Source of the DNA: an uncultured Lachnospiraceae bacterium
Lineage (GTDB): Bacteria; Bacillota; Clostridia; Lachnospirales; Lachnospiraceae
Direction: 5' to 3'
Length of the DNA stretch: 64,000 nucleotides
NCBI GenBank assembly: GCA_910584205.1
Contig: CAJUAA010000003.1
Coordinates: forward strand, 1-64,000
Shown: positions 26,201-35,312 of the stretch, one piece after another
How the letters are laid out: every line of letters starts with the position of its first letter
Numbering within the stretch: the stretch's first letter is position 1
Program-made: the position numbers and the translations under genes
The notes under the pieces: generated by a model
What the model was told of the DNA's origin: nothing
The model's input: only the letters and a program-made list of their open reading frames with translations
Database searches by the model: none

Positions 26201-27486
26201 CCCATGTGCACCATCTGCCGGGCCAGCATCTCCATCCCCACCTGTCCTGTGTTGACGATCAGGGAAGGCTCCGACAGGAACACAAACCCGGTCTCCTTCA
26301 GGAATTCCCGGTTGGCGTCCATCACCTGCAGATCGTAGAGCTGGGAGAAATCCAGAACGCCCACCTCGCATTCCGGCTTTCTGGCTGACAGGTCCTTCAC
26401 CCTCCAGAGCGAATGGATCTTTCCGTATTCCCGGAGCAGGTCCTTGATCCACGCCTTCATGTCCTCCTTGGCGGAACGCCGTCCCACCAGAATCAGGCAT
26501 TTTTTCCCTGCCAGCAGGGTGTTCAGGAAGGACAGGATCAGGTATTTTCCCAGGTCCCGGTAAAAGGGATTGAAGAAGACCACGTTCTCTCCCTTGACCA
26601 GCTGAAGCGTCGCCTTTATATAATCGGTATCGTACACGCCTTCCGCGTCATTGAGCCGGAAGAAATCCGACACCAGTTTCTCCACGCAGTCTCCGGACTG
26701 TTCCATCTCTTCCAGAAGGTTGATGGTCCCCTTCGTGGTCTCGTACTCGCATCCGGTGGTGGAGGACAGAAGCTCCCGCGGGAACGTGCGTTCCAGCACT
26801 TCGCGGATCCGGTAGAAATTGCTGATGCGCTGGGAGACGCTGTCCTCTCCCATGACATCATGGCCGTACTCCTGCCCGGTCAGGCCGTTCAGGAAGCAGT
26901 AGATCTCCCCCACGACCATCTGGGCCAGCACCGGATAGAAATAGAAATAATACGCCTTTCCCTGCAGCCAGTCGCGGGCAAGGGCGTACCCGGCCACCAG
27001 GCCGCACAGGACGCTGCCCGCTATGGTGAACCACTTGAAAAGCATACGCAGGCTGATCCACTGCTCCTTCAAAAACCATCCGCTGTAATCTTCGTCGTAC
27101 TCGTAAAAGATCCCGGTCACACGGGGAAAGCGCTTCTTCCGGAAGATCACCGCGCACAGGAGGCAGCCCACAGCCCGGATCACCAGATACCCCCCAAACA
27201 GGAAAAAGTTCAGAAGAGCCAGTGTTTCATTCATCATGACGGTACGCTGTTCCCGCTCCGCCCGCCACATGGTGACCTGCGCCAGCCCGTCGAAGAGCTC
27301 CTGCGAAAAGGCCAGCGAAACCGCCGCGAAGAGAACCGCGCAGCCGCCCGCCAGGAACGGCATCAGCGTCTGTTTACTCCTGTTTCTGCGTCTGGTATTG
27401 ATGATGCACTGCAGGAAGGAACACAGCGCCATCGCCAGAACCGCCGCGAGCACTGTGGGCGCCGCCTCATTCATTCTCATCCTCAT
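23281..27486 (-). CDS. Giant membrane protein with zinc finger and C-terminal HExxH metallopeptidase
   Basis: This gene encodes about 1401 residues. The start at 27486 (MRMRMNEAAPTV) has AGAGGAG upstream and overlaps the previous gene's end by 20 bases. Four hydrophobic helices lie in residues 1-190. A large cytoplasmic region of about 750 residues follows, with no P-loop that I can find, then a low-complexity linker (EEPAPRPSRTEEPTPRPSG). Next comes a CxxC-x~20-CxxC zinc finger (CDFC near 1187, CNEC near 1208). The C-terminal domain has the zinc-protease motif VHEMTHIWQY near 1303, followed by an EGMAMW helix that could supply the third ligand. I recognise no named family. It is sandwiched between the export ATPase and another membrane protein, so it is probably a structural or processing component of the same apparatus. 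Confidence 0.72.
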   Translation of the reverse strand: MRMRMNEAAPTVLAAVLAMALCSFLQCIINTRRRNRSKQTLMPFLAGGCAVLFAAVSLAFSQELFDGLAQVTMWRAEREQRTVMMNETLALLNFFLFGGYLVIRAVGCLLCAVIFRKKRFPRVTGIFYEYDEDYSGWFLKEQWISLRMLFKWFTIAGSVLCGLVAGYALARDWLQGKAYYFYFYPVLAQMVVGEIYCFLNGLTGQEYGHDVMGEDSVSQRISNFYRIREVLERTFPRELLSSTTGCEYETTKGTINLLEEMEQSGDCVEKLVSDFFRLNDAEGVYDTDYIKATLQLVKGENVVFFNPFYRDLGKYLILSFLNTLLAGKKCLILVGRRSAKEDMKAWIKDLLREYGKIHSLWRVKDLSARKPECEVGVLDFSQLYDLQVMDANREFLKETGFVFLSEPSLIVNTGQVGMEMLARQMVHMGEHPVYCISDRLVDGLVDTMSHLLQTEITEVVAPPVSRNIYTSMAWNADGDFLRQKLFGKQTQYLGNGIELAAVAVKNQIPLVSWFGETKVPIRDVKWIAGQYYPALCRYMNLPAQQQSIYDRIRFISNIWSVPEEREQFVIAEDEFVNIFGTMRTFLSRGTSQTFVNVLSENYLLRDYMRCNPQMLVTNPNAIPSLVPDYAKTERNTLIRLLLTMNCRPVSEKEILEEFRLIGVETEDAMHTLTSLLEKYARAMDAVFDIRTVEQNPDGDRIVTENLYSVVPEVFEGYFGEILKNARYICEDEKNETEYLDAKLIGHVTQTILPGQFVTYDGKYYVVKYISAKSGVVLRRASNLYNGRKYYRQIRDYIFAGSGENEILSTRVVMDMEVTQFLADFRVATSGYLEMNGNQDLRSARVIDFSEDPSADIFTRAYHNKAVLRILLPESDDRIRFTFCLLLSEIFRSAFPNAWQYLAVTAVMPEDVGGMLNYTVYGLHGAVDEAYVYIIEDSEIDLGLLDVVEKNLASLLELMADFLNWHFEKMREPAAKDPTVHTVEFPPRNRERQKKMWAKIKRIIHLSDEEKEKDVDIKSVEEAEEEPAPRPSRTEEPTPRPSGTEESAPHPSEAEEDDLPKPGPEEKKKERRTASMEDPGPGWEPEQEEDPDYAAIDGTDIFDTTGGSDMDLYLNDCFAELGITELEQSRYQEECYLKYGFDDIDERIRIEEVRQFLTLRGFNNNAYTKARRRETQTDTGIDFDAVNHCDFCGMPLSGVSYEKLNDGRVQCNECRASAISSVEEFKKLFYQTLPMMENFYGIEYRTPITVRTMDAGKIAKGFGSVYTPSTDVAPRVVGFARRDGGVFSLNVENGSPRLATIDTMVHEMTHIWQYINWNDAEIRRAYPEKWKQDIVYEGMAMWASVQYLYLIGEVSYAQQQELLTNAREDIYGVGFRMYCERYPLVKDFSLIRLSPFKEFPPL

Positions 27487-29416
27487 ACAGCTCCTCTCTG
27501 ATGATTTCCAGCTTCCGGACAAACCCAAAGGGAGAAATGACCCGCTCTCCGCTTTCATTCAGCGGAACCTGATATTCCTTCCCGGTCTCAAACGTATACA
27601 TGGGATTGTACTGGGGCGGAATCTCCGTATCCAGCACCAGGCGTTCCTCCGCTCCCTCGGCGCCGTCCATCTGCAGATAACAGGCCCTGCCCCACCGGGC
27701 GATCCGCCCCAGCAGGGAAGCCGCCGCCCGCAGATGCTGCTCCAGCGCACTGTAGCTGTTCTCCGCCGCATAGTTTCTTTTCTTCAAAATGTCCAGATAA
27801 CTGCAGCCCCTGGAATAGGACACCATATCGCTTACAAAATCCGTATACAGCGCCATGTTCTGGGTCAGGTCATGGACATGGTTCTCCAGCTCCTCGTTGT
27901 ACTGTTCGATCTGCCTGGAAAAGGCCTTCTTCTGGACCGCCAGCACCAGCAGCTCCGTTACCGCAAAGCCCGCCAGCAGAAACAGCGCAAAGGGCGCCAG
28001 CCTGCCGATACTGCTTTCGGAGATGCTGCTCCTCACGGCGAAAAATATGGTAGGAAGAAAGGAGAGCAGCAGAAGCCCTGCCAGCAGAAGCAGGCTTTGT
28101 CCCGCGCATGCCATATCAAGCCGGCTTTTCATGGCCTGCTTCACCTGACCGGACAGCTGGCTCAGACGCTGCCTTTTCTCCATCCGCGCCCCCGGGAGCG
28201 CTCCCTGCGTCCGGATGATCCGCTCATAGGTTCCGTAAAGCTCTTCCTGCATATCCCGTTCCTGAAAACGGTCCAGAGGTTTCACTTCCTCTTCGGACAT
28301 CCGTCCCGCGAACCGGATCTGGTCCGCGCTTTCATCCAGCGCCCTCTCCGCCCTGCGAAAGGTTCCGTCCAGCGCGTATTCCGCCCCGGCGCACAGTCCG
28401 TTCCACCTGTCCCGGTCCGCCCGATCGCTCCGGGCGCACAGCGGAAATTCCTTTTGGCTGACACGGATGTCCGCCGTATGCGGAAAATCCACCCGCACCG
28501 GAATGCTCATGGCGTACTCCGGCTTTTCCCGGTGTATGATGAGTTTCTGCTCCATGTCCTGCCGGATCTGTTCGCGGATCAGGTTTTCCGCGCCGGTCAG
28601 GCACGCCGTCCGGTACGCAAAGCTCTCCGACATCTTCCGCCGGTCCAGGCCGGCCTGTATCCGGTACAGCCGGTACGCCTGCAGGGAACTGGGATCTACG
28701 TTGTTCACCGCCAGCAGGAGCGCGCACATCCAGAAGTTGAACAGGTCCGCCTCTCTCTGGACCGCGCCCTCATTGACGTAGTCGTATACCAGAAAACGGC
28801 ACAGGGCAGGATAATTGTTCCGGCTCCAGAACTCGGAGCTTCTGCCCTCCATCCGGTTCTCCCACGCAGCCTTCGCCGATCCTCCGCGCGGCTCCCGGTC
28901 TGTACGCCGCAGTGTAAGAAGCAGGATCTCGCAGGGAAGTTTTCCGTCGAACTCGTACTTCCGGCTCAGGGCCGCGTAATCCATCTCCTTCTCGATGGAC
29001 CTGCGGGGAATATAGACGATCCGGGGCTCCCGGTTTTTCTCCTCCACCTTCCGGCTCTCGTATTCCAGCTCCGGAGCCGGCACCCCGCCCAGCATATGCG
29101 TCAGGCGGATCAGCGGAACAGGGCTCTCCTTCGTGCGGTCGGCTCCCTCCCGGTTGACCAGAAAATCGTAGGGATTGCCGGGCGCCGTGTCAAACCTCTG
29201 CATTCCCTCCCCGTCTTCCATCCGGATGATAATGGCGCGCCATTCCTCCTTATCCTCCGTCAGGCTGCCGAGCTCCGGCAGGGCGGTGTCGATCGTCGTC
29301 CCCGATTCCAGCCATCTGCAGCATGCCGCGTCTTTTTTCAGCACCTCCAGAAACAGCGGATGAAATTCCTGAAAGGATTCCAGGGTCTTTTTGTTTTGTA
29401 TCAGAACAGAATACAT
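27467..29416 (-). CDS. Two-helix membrane protein of unknown function
   Basis: This gene encodes about 649 residues. A soluble N-terminal part of about 420 residues is followed by two membrane helices (LLLLAGLLLLSFLPTIFFAV and LAPFALFLLAGFAVTELLVL), then a coiled-coil and a C-terminal soluble part. The helical hairpin resembles the membrane anchors of type VII components such as EssB/EccB only in general layout; no sequence match is claimed. I chose the ATG at 29416 behind AAGGCGGTGG; a GTG nine bases upstream is an alternative. The gene overlaps the next by 20 bases and follows the tubulin-like gene by 33 bases, so it is an operon member. Confidence 0.62.
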   Translation of the reverse strand: MYSVLIQNKKTLESFQEFHPLFLEVLKKDAACCRWLESGTTIDTALPELGSLTEDKEEWRAIIIRMEDGEGMQRFDTAPGNPYDFLVNREGADRTKESPVPLIRLTHMLGGVPAPELEYESRKVEEKNREPRIVYIPRRSIEKEMDYAALSRKYEFDGKLPCEILLLTLRRTDREPRGGSAKAAWENRMEGRSSEFWSRNNYPALCRFLVYDYVNEGAVQREADLFNFWMCALLLAVNNVDPSSLQAYRLYRIQAGLDRRKMSESFAYRTACLTGAENLIREQIRQDMEQKLIIHREKPEYAMSIPVRVDFPHTADIRVSQKEFPLCARSDRADRDRWNGLCAGAEYALDGTFRRAERALDESADQIRFAGRMSEEEVKPLDRFQERDMQEELYGTYERIIRTQGALPGARMEKRQRLSQLSGQVKQAMKSRLDMACAGQSLLLLAGLLLLSFLPTIFFAVRSSISESSIGRLAPFALFLLAGFAVTELLVLAVQKKAFSRQIEQYNEELENHVHDLTQNMALYTDFVSDMVSYSRGCSYLDILKKRNYAAENSYSALEQHLRAAASLLGRIARWGRACYLQMDGAEGAEERLVLDTEIPPQYNPMYTFETGKEYQVPLNESGERVISPFGFVRKLEIIREELYEDENE

Positions 29417-29449
29417 CAATTCCACCGCCTTTTATCTATCACATTCATT

Positions 29450-32400
29450 CTATTTACTCAGTTCCTTCGCACGCGCCCTCACCGCTGCCGCCTCGTCCCT
29501 GAGACCCAGGTCCTCCAGCGCCTTTGCCACGTTGCTGCACGTCCTGGTGAAGAGGTAATCATGGTAAATATCCTTCCAGCTGCCGCTCTCGATCTCAATA
29601 TCCTTCAGGAACCGGTCAAACTGGCCGCGGATCAGCTTCCCTGCCTCCTCCGGATATTCTCTTGCCGAACAGAATCTGGCCGCATACTGCTCCATCTGCT
29701 CGATCTCCACCTTCAGGATGCGGATCACCTTCTCCTCCTCGTAGATATCCGGAGTCATGGATTTCTTGATCAGCAGCGGGATGTCGAATACGCTCCGCAC
29801 GCCGTTGTCCTCTCCCAGCTCGTATTCCCGCAGGCGGAAGGATTCCAGGGAATGGACCAGGCTGCTGTTCCCCAGGGATTTGTTCCCGTTGACCTCCGCT
29901 TCAATCTCCTCCGCCTTACGCTTCAGGATGTTCGTCACCAGCTCCGGATAGATGGACAGGGCGTCCCATACCTCATAGAGCGTATCGCAGGGCGTCCCGT
30001 TGGAGACGACCAGGGTGCTGGAGTCCTCATCCACGCCCACGTCCTCCACATTGAGGCGGTAGGTCCGCTGGTCATAACCGGTCTCGTACATGTCCACATA
30101 GCCGCTCACCAGCCCCCAGAACAGCGCCGCGTAGATCTCATTTTCCTGACGGAGCTGATTGTTCTCGTCCAGATCCGGCATCATGGCCACATTGTGCCAC
30201 CAGCGGTCGATGTGCGGCGTGATGACCCGGCTCTTGTCCGGAAGCGGATGGATCTTGCTCACCAGCTCGTAATACGCCTTAAAATATTCCCCGCCCGTAC
30301 GGTTGCAGGTCACCGCCTTCTGGGGCGGCGCAAATTTACTCAGGTCGTTGGCGCGGAGCCCGTAGAAGGACTTGTAGAACAGGATCATGTTTTTCGGCAC
30401 ATCTTCGTCCGCTTCTCCGCCGAAATTCATCAGTTCCCTGTCCACCAGCTGCGCCCGGGGCGAATCGTCGTCCACCTTCAGATTCTTGTTGAACGCGCAG
30501 GAATTGATGGGGCTCTTCTCCTCGCCCAGCGGCTTCTCGATGAACGGCGCCGCCAGCACCTTCGTCTCATTGAAGGTCCTCACCACATACAGCTCCCGCT
30601 CCTCGTCGTCGTAGATGCCGTGCTCATACTCGGCTTCCTTTTCGATGGCCGTGATCGCATCCATGTCAATATCCGACCCGTACATATCCATCAGCGCATT
30701 TTTAAAATAGTTCAGAATGTCCACATCAAAGATATTGCTGAAGAAATTCGTATTCTCCGGACGGCTGTCCATCATGGAAAAGCTGCGCACCCTGGAATAG
30801 ATCGTCTCCGCCAGGCGGCTGTCGATCTCGATGGTCCCTCCCGTATAGGGCATGTTTTCCAGCATCTTCTGCAGGCATACAGGGGAAGCGCACACATAAC
30901 GCTTGGCGGTTCCCTTCAGATACGCGAACTGGCCTTCGATGGTCCGGATCTGCCGGTTCAGGGACGCGATCTTACTGTCAAAGGACCGGTAGAAGTTCTG
31001 GAACGACTCGATCAGCCCTTTCACATAGGAGATTCCCTCCTCCAGCACCGCCACATACACCGCGTTGACCCGGTACTCATTCACATGGGTCAGATACTGG
31101 GAATAGGCGGTCAGCAGGTCCTCCTGGTCGCTGCTCAGCCTGCGGAGGATCTTATCCGACAGGGATACCCGGTGCGTCTTTGCCAGATCGTACACCGTCT
31201 CCATGACGTCGGTGTCCTTATCGTCAAAATTGTCCTTTTCGAAATCCGCAAAGAACTTTTCTTCATTCGCCACATTGATCTTCATCAGCTGCAGCTCGCC
31301 GTCCAGGCTGTCCATCACCTTGCACAGGAAATACCGGACCGCGTTGGGATGGATGAAATCGCCTCTGGAATTCCTCATATGGGTCTCCAGCTGATATTTC
31401 TGCCCGTCTTTGCCCAGCGCTTCCTCATCCGCCCGGAAGATCGTATAGGCAATGGTGCGCGACACGTCTCCCACATGCTTCTGTACCATGCCCCTGTACT
31501 TGGACAGCTCTTTGTACACGTCCACATACAGCTCCCAGTCCTCATCCTTGCTGCCCGGCCCGATGGAATGGAGCATGCCCGTCACCTGCTCGCAGGTGCT
31601 GTCCAGATCCGCCTGCCCGGAGGCGTTCTCGAACTCGATCTTTTTCTTCAGCTCCATGATGTACTCGTCCCATTTGTCGGCGATCCGGGTAAACCCGCTC
31701 TCATCGTAGGAACCGCACGCCTCTACGATCGCCATGGCAAAAGGATCTTTGTTTTTCGCCATCTGCTCCACGGAATCCACGTAGCACTTGTCTTCCTTCA
31801 GCTCCTGTATCCGCGCTCCCTGCTTTTTCGCTTTCGCGTTTTCGATGCTCCGCTTCTTGAACATGTCGTCAAATACCATCCACTGGTCGGACACGGATTC
31901 CTTCGCCCAGCTTAAGGCGAGATATTTCTTCACTTCCTCCACCGGATAGACGAGCATGGAAGTACCCGCCCCGGCATACCGGTTCCTTCCGGCCTCCTCG
32001 CACAGCTTGCGGATCGTGTTGTCCTCGGAGGAATTGCTCCTCTTGTTCATGGGGCCGATGGACTGGGCATAGATACAGCTGGCCGCGTGGTCCAGATACT
32101 GGTTAAAGGAATTCAGCTTCTTCCCGTCCGCGTTCTGGGCGTCGAACAGGAAACAGAAATCAAAGGGTCGCACATCGTACTCTTCGTACTCCCCGGAGCC
32201 CACGCAGGGGAATTCCATCTTCACCGTCTTTTTATATTTCTCCGGAAGGGTGGAATCCGCCTTCATCATGAACGCATCCAGCTCCCGCAGGGTGGCGTAG
32301 GCGTTGCTCTTCAGGTTGTTGCGCTCCGCCTGTCCGGGGATCACCCCGTAAAACACCTCCGGCAGAAGGAAAAAGCCGCGGATGATGTTGGCGCTCTGGC

Positions 32401-32911
32401 GGAAGCGGGTGGCCAGGTAGTTCTTGATATACAGCGCCACCGGCAGGATCAGCCCGGAACCGGTACCGCCCGCCAGGGAACTGACGATGATGACCCGCAG
32501 CGCCTGCTGATACTCGTCGCCCTCCAGCTTGTACAGCGACTCGATGGCCTGATGGAGCTCCTCCATCTTACCGGCCCGGATGGCGGTCTCAAATGCCATA
32601 CGGGATACGGCGCGCACCTGCCCCGCTCCCTCGGTCAGCGTCTTGCTGTTCAGGATCGCATTGACCGGGAACCACGTGTCCCGCGCATGGGTATCAATAT
32701 CCAGATACTCTCCCACGGAAAGCTTTGTGGAGGTCTGGATCGTATGTACAAAGGAATTCTTCTCCTTGATCTTCCGGAGTTCGTTTACGTCCGTGTCAAA
32801 GACGGCAAAGCCGATCCGCCGGCGCTCCTCCTCAGAGACCATCTGCGACACCCGCAGCGCCACATCCGAACCCTTTCCTCCAAGTCCAACGATTAAAGTA
32901 GGTGCATTCAT
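29450..32911 (-). CDS. Tubulin/FtsZ-superfamily GTPase-like protein (Tubulin_2 type)
   Basis: This gene encodes 1153 residues. The N-terminus MNAPTLIVGLGGKGSDVALR and the tubulin signature loop SSLAGGTGSGLILPVAL near residue 145 mark the FtsZ/tubulin nucleotide-binding fold. The first 450 residues would form the GTPase part; the other 700 are largely helical and unassigned. The protein is much longer than FtsZ. It corresponds to the bacterial 'tubulin-like' families found beside vWA-domain genes, for which membrane remodelling roles have been proposed. GGAGGG precedes the ATG. It follows the vWA gene by 19 bases and precedes the membrane and FtsK-type genes. A role as a GTP-driven scaffold for the export apparatus is inference. 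Confidence 0.82.
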   Translation of the reverse strand: MNAPTLIVGLGGKGSDVALRVSQMVSEEERRRIGFAVFDTDVNELRKIKEKNSFVHTIQTSTKLSVGEYLDIDTHARDTWFPVNAILNSKTLTEGAGQVRAVSRMAFETAIRAGKMEELHQAIESLYKLEGDEYQQALRVIIVSSLAGGTGSGLILPVALYIKNYLATRFRQSANIIRGFFLLPEVFYGVIPGQAERNNLKSNAYATLRELDAFMMKADSTLPEKYKKTVKMEFPCVGSGEYEEYDVRPFDFCFLFDAQNADGKKLNSFNQYLDHAASCIYAQSIGPMNKRSNSSEDNTIRKLCEEAGRNRYAGAGTSMLVYPVEEVKKYLALSWAKESVSDQWMVFDDMFKKRSIENAKAKKQGARIQELKEDKCYVDSVEQMAKNKDPFAMAIVEACGSYDESGFTRIADKWDEYIMELKKKIEFENASGQADLDSTCEQVTGMLHSIGPGSKDEDWELYVDVYKELSKYRGMVQKHVGDVSRTIAYTIFRADEEALGKDGQKYQLETHMRNSRGDFIHPNAVRYFLCKVMDSLDGELQLMKINVANEEKFFADFEKDNFDDKDTDVMETVYDLAKTHRVSLSDKILRRLSSDQEDLLTAYSQYLTHVNEYRVNAVYVAVLEEGISYVKGLIESFQNFYRSFDSKIASLNRQIRTIEGQFAYLKGTAKRYVCASPVCLQKMLENMPYTGGTIEIDSRLAETIYSRVRSFSMMDSRPENTNFFSNIFDVDILNYFKNALMDMYGSDIDMDAITAIEKEAEYEHGIYDDEERELYVVRTFNETKVLAAPFIEKPLGEEKSPINSCAFNKNLKVDDDSPRAQLVDRELMNFGGEADEDVPKNMILFYKSFYGLRANDLSKFAPPQKAVTCNRTGGEYFKAYYELVSKIHPLPDKSRVITPHIDRWWHNVAMMPDLDENNQLRQENEIYAALFWGLVSGYVDMYETGYDQRTYRLNVEDVGVDEDSSTLVVSNGTPCDTLYEVWDALSIYPELVTNILKRKAEEIEAEVNGNKSLGNSSLVHSLESFRLREYELGEDNGVRSVFDIPLLIKKSMTPDIYEEEKVIRILKVEIEQMEQYAARFCSAREYPEEAGKLIRGQFDRFLKDIEIESGSWKDIYHDYLFTRTCSNVAKALEDLGLRDEAAAVRARAKELSK

Positions 32912-32930
32912 CTTTTCTTCCCTCCTGGTA

Positions 32931-35033
32931 TTATTTGCTCGGTATACAGGTGTAATCCGTATCCTTGGTTGAATATTTTATAATCGTACCTGCGGATTTC
33001 CGCAGATTTTTCTTTGCATCCTTTGAGACGGGGACTCCGTCGATGGTCAGCGCGGTCTTGCCTCCGTAGGCCTTCGTATTGACGATCTCCATCCGGTTTC
33101 CCCCGGCCGCCTTCAGCTTCATGACCGGCACGCCGGACACTCCCGAGGGCAGGAACCGGAGCGTCCCGGTCTCCGCCTTATAGGGAATCAGCGTGGACAG
33201 CCGGTTTTTGGAAAAGCGCCCCTTGGCCGTCCACAGCCGCTTGCCCGGAATGTTGGGCTTGCAGCTGATCTCCGGCATCTTCTTCAGCTTCTTGGGAAGC
33301 CGCTTCTTAAAGGGCGGCACATATCCCAGGATCAGAAGCAGCACCAGCAGGCAAATGGCCGCCCGGACGATGTTGTCGAACTCCCGTTCAAACCAGCTTC
33401 TCTGGTCGTCCACCTGCACGGCAACCGAGGTCCCGCCGCTCCAGCTCTCCAGCCCGCTCTTTCCCGACGCCCGTACGGCGAGCTCCAGGTCGTGAAACTC
33501 TCCTCTGGGACGCTTTCCTTCCTCCATGACCGGATAGATGTAGAAGATTCCCGGCTCCTTGCCTTTTTCCGTCCGGAACGTAATCCGTTCCTCGTCCGCC
33601 GGCTGGGTGATCTGCAGGTCGTCCACGTCCTGCCACTGCTCCTCCGTAAATTCATTCCCCTCCAGAGTCGCCTTCAGGACGATGGGGCTGCCTCCGCCGG
33701 CCAGGCCTTTTCCATCGACCACGCAGGCCGGATTGTCCGTCACCTGCAGCTCCATCCCTTTATTTTTAAAAATGTCGTAGGACAGATGGGTCGTCACCGT
33801 GTTGTATTTCAAATAGCGTGCCGTAGCGTCCACCTGAAAGGTCCCTTCCTCCAGCGTGATCGTGTCCCCGGAGGTGTACGCCTGTTCCTGCTCCTCTCCG
33901 TTGATCGTCACCTTTGCCGTGTACTCCACGTCTCCCAGAAGCCGGGAATCCGGCACCTTCTCCCCGCTTCCGGTCCGCACAAACCCAAAGGACAGCGTGT
34001 AGTCGCCCGCCTCCAGAGCGTCCATGGACTCCACCGGACTGCCGTCGGCGCCGATCAGCTCCACGGCAATGCTCACGTTGGGTTTGTAATAGATCTCCAG
34101 CGTCTCCGCCCCGGCCACGTCCGCCGTATAGGTCCCGCTGCCGTAATCCCCCTGAAAGGTCTGTATGCTTCCCACCAGGTTCGTATCCACTTTAATATCC
34201 GTGTAGGATGCGTTGGTAGTCGCCTCCTCGCAGTATCTCACCGGAACCGGAGCGACCCCCGCGGGCACCTCCGTGCCGTCCTCTGCGGTCAGTCCGTTGA
34301 TCCTCACGTCCGCCCCCTGTGCAAACACCACCAGCTCCGACATGGGCACGTCAAAGGAGAACTGCAGCGTATCCGTATCCACCTGCAGCTTGTTGCTGTT
34401 GAAGATCCGTGTGCAGATATCCGTAATCCGGTTCAGAATCTCCTTGCTGGTCTCCGCTTTTTCAAAAAAGATATGGTTGCCCTCATCTGCCTGTATGGAA
34501 GCCGCGGCAGCGCCCATCCCCAGGAACATGACCTTCACATCCTGCTGCTTTCCGGCAAAAAAATCATCCATATTTTCCGCATCCTGGAACTCTCCGTCGG
34601 TCAGGACCACCAGCCACTTCTCGTCCGCTGACGCCTCCGCCAGGTCCGCGTACGCCTTCCTCACCGCGTTGAACGGCGTCTCGCCGGCGCTGGTCAGCAT
34701 GTCATGCACCTTGGAAACGTTGGCGGACGCACCGTCCCCTCCGTTCAGCCGGAGACGCGGTTCCGCCGTGGTCCCCTGCACATAATCGCTCATGACATAA
34801 ATATTCATGGTATCCTGCGCTCCCAGCATGGCGGCGAATACTTCCATGGAATATTTCGCCTGGCACCAGGTGTCCACCGGATTCCCGCCTGTCCGGATCA
34901 TACTTCCGGAATCATCATAGACCACATGAATCACCCGGGTCGGATAACCATCCTCCGCCCGGACGTCCATAGGGATGCACGAAGCCGTCAACACCATCAG
35001 AAAACAGACTACTACCGACAACAACCGTCTCAT
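32931..35033 (-). CDS. Secreted/anchored vWA-domain protein
   Basis: This 700-residue protein has a signal peptide (MRRLLSVVVCFLMVLTASC, with a cysteine that may be lipidated) and a von Willebrand A domain at about residues 30-220. The metal-ion-dependent adhesion site is complete: VVYDDSGSM (DxSxS), the Thr in AGETPF and the Asp in VVLTDGEF. Two or three beta-sandwich-like regions follow, then one membrane helix near 570-590 (IVRAAICLLVLLLILGYVPPF) and a basic cytoplasmic tail of about 110 residues. The protein is thus extracellular with an internal tail that could contact the tubulin-like protein encoded next. AGAGGTGAG lies upstream of the ATG. It is the first gene of the export-type operon. 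Confidence 0.85.
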   Translation of the reverse strand: MRRLLSVVVCFLMVLTASCIPMDVRAEDGYPTRVIHVVYDDSGSMIRTGGNPVDTWCQAKYSMEVFAAMLGAQDTMNIYVMSDYVQGTTAEPRLRLNGGDGASANVSKVHDMLTSAGETPFNAVRKAYADLAEASADEKWLVVLTDGEFQDAENMDDFFAGKQQDVKVMFLGMGAAAASIQADEGNHIFFEKAETSKEILNRITDICTRIFNSNKLQVDTDTLQFSFDVPMSELVVFAQGADVRINGLTAEDGTEVPAGVAPVPVRYCEEATTNASYTDIKVDTNLVGSIQTFQGDYGSGTYTADVAGAETLEIYYKPNVSIAVELIGADGSPVESMDALEAGDYTLSFGFVRTGSGEKVPDSRLLGDVEYTAKVTINGEEQEQAYTSGDTITLEEGTFQVDATARYLKYNTVTTHLSYDIFKNKGMELQVTDNPACVVDGKGLAGGGSPIVLKATLEGNEFTEEQWQDVDDLQITQPADEERITFRTEKGKEPGIFYIYPVMEEGKRPRGEFHDLELAVRASGKSGLESWSGGTSVAVQVDDQRSWFEREFDNIVRAAICLLVLLLILGYVPPFKKRLPKKLKKMPEISCKPNIPGKRLWTAKGRFSKNRLSTLIPYKAETGTLRFLPSGVSGVPVMKLKAAGGNRMEIVNTKAYGGKTALTIDGVPVSKDAKKNLRKSAGTIIKYSTKDTDYTCIPSK

Positions 35034-35223
35034 ATGTTCTCACCTCTGTTCATTTTTTCACTTGTCAAATGGGAAAATCAGAAAGAAAATCAGAAATGCG
35101 CAGGCTCCTGCAGGCGGCAATTCCCCGCGGCTCCCTATGATATCAGTATCTCCTTAAAATGCTCTCCCCGCCTCTGCCGGAACAAATTCCGACATTTCGT
35201 GATAACACATACCACTATGAGAC

Positions 35224-35252
35224 AGTATACCACAGGTTTCCCTGTTTTAAAA
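35224..35252 (-). promoter_or_regulatory. Promoter with palindromic operator for the vWA-tubulin-FtsK operon
   Basis: On the minus strand TATACT (35229-35224) has an extended -10 TGG in front and a weak -35 (TTTTAA, 35252-35247) 17 bases away. The spacer contains the palindrome ACAGG-GAAA-CCTGT (35245-35232), well placed for a repressor. The start codon at 35033 lies about 185 bases downstream. The region 35034-35312 holds no gene. Confidence 0.45.
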
Positions 35253-35312
35253 TGGGGTTGCTGATTCTTTTTATAAAAATATGTCGAAGCAGCGGCAGGG
35301 CACAGCATACAT

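Noticed and set aside
19729..26388. A 2219-codon open frame on the plus strand opposite the FtsK-type and metallopeptidase genes
   Set aside because: It is an antisense shadow: the minus-strand frames have clear domains and ribosome sites. The antisense product is Arg/His/Leu/Pro-rich with no domain, as expected from GC-rich codon bias.
27236..31915. A 1559-codon open frame opposite the tubulin-like and two-helix protein genes
   Set aside because: Same reason: no recognisable domain, and composition is that of a reverse-complement shadow.
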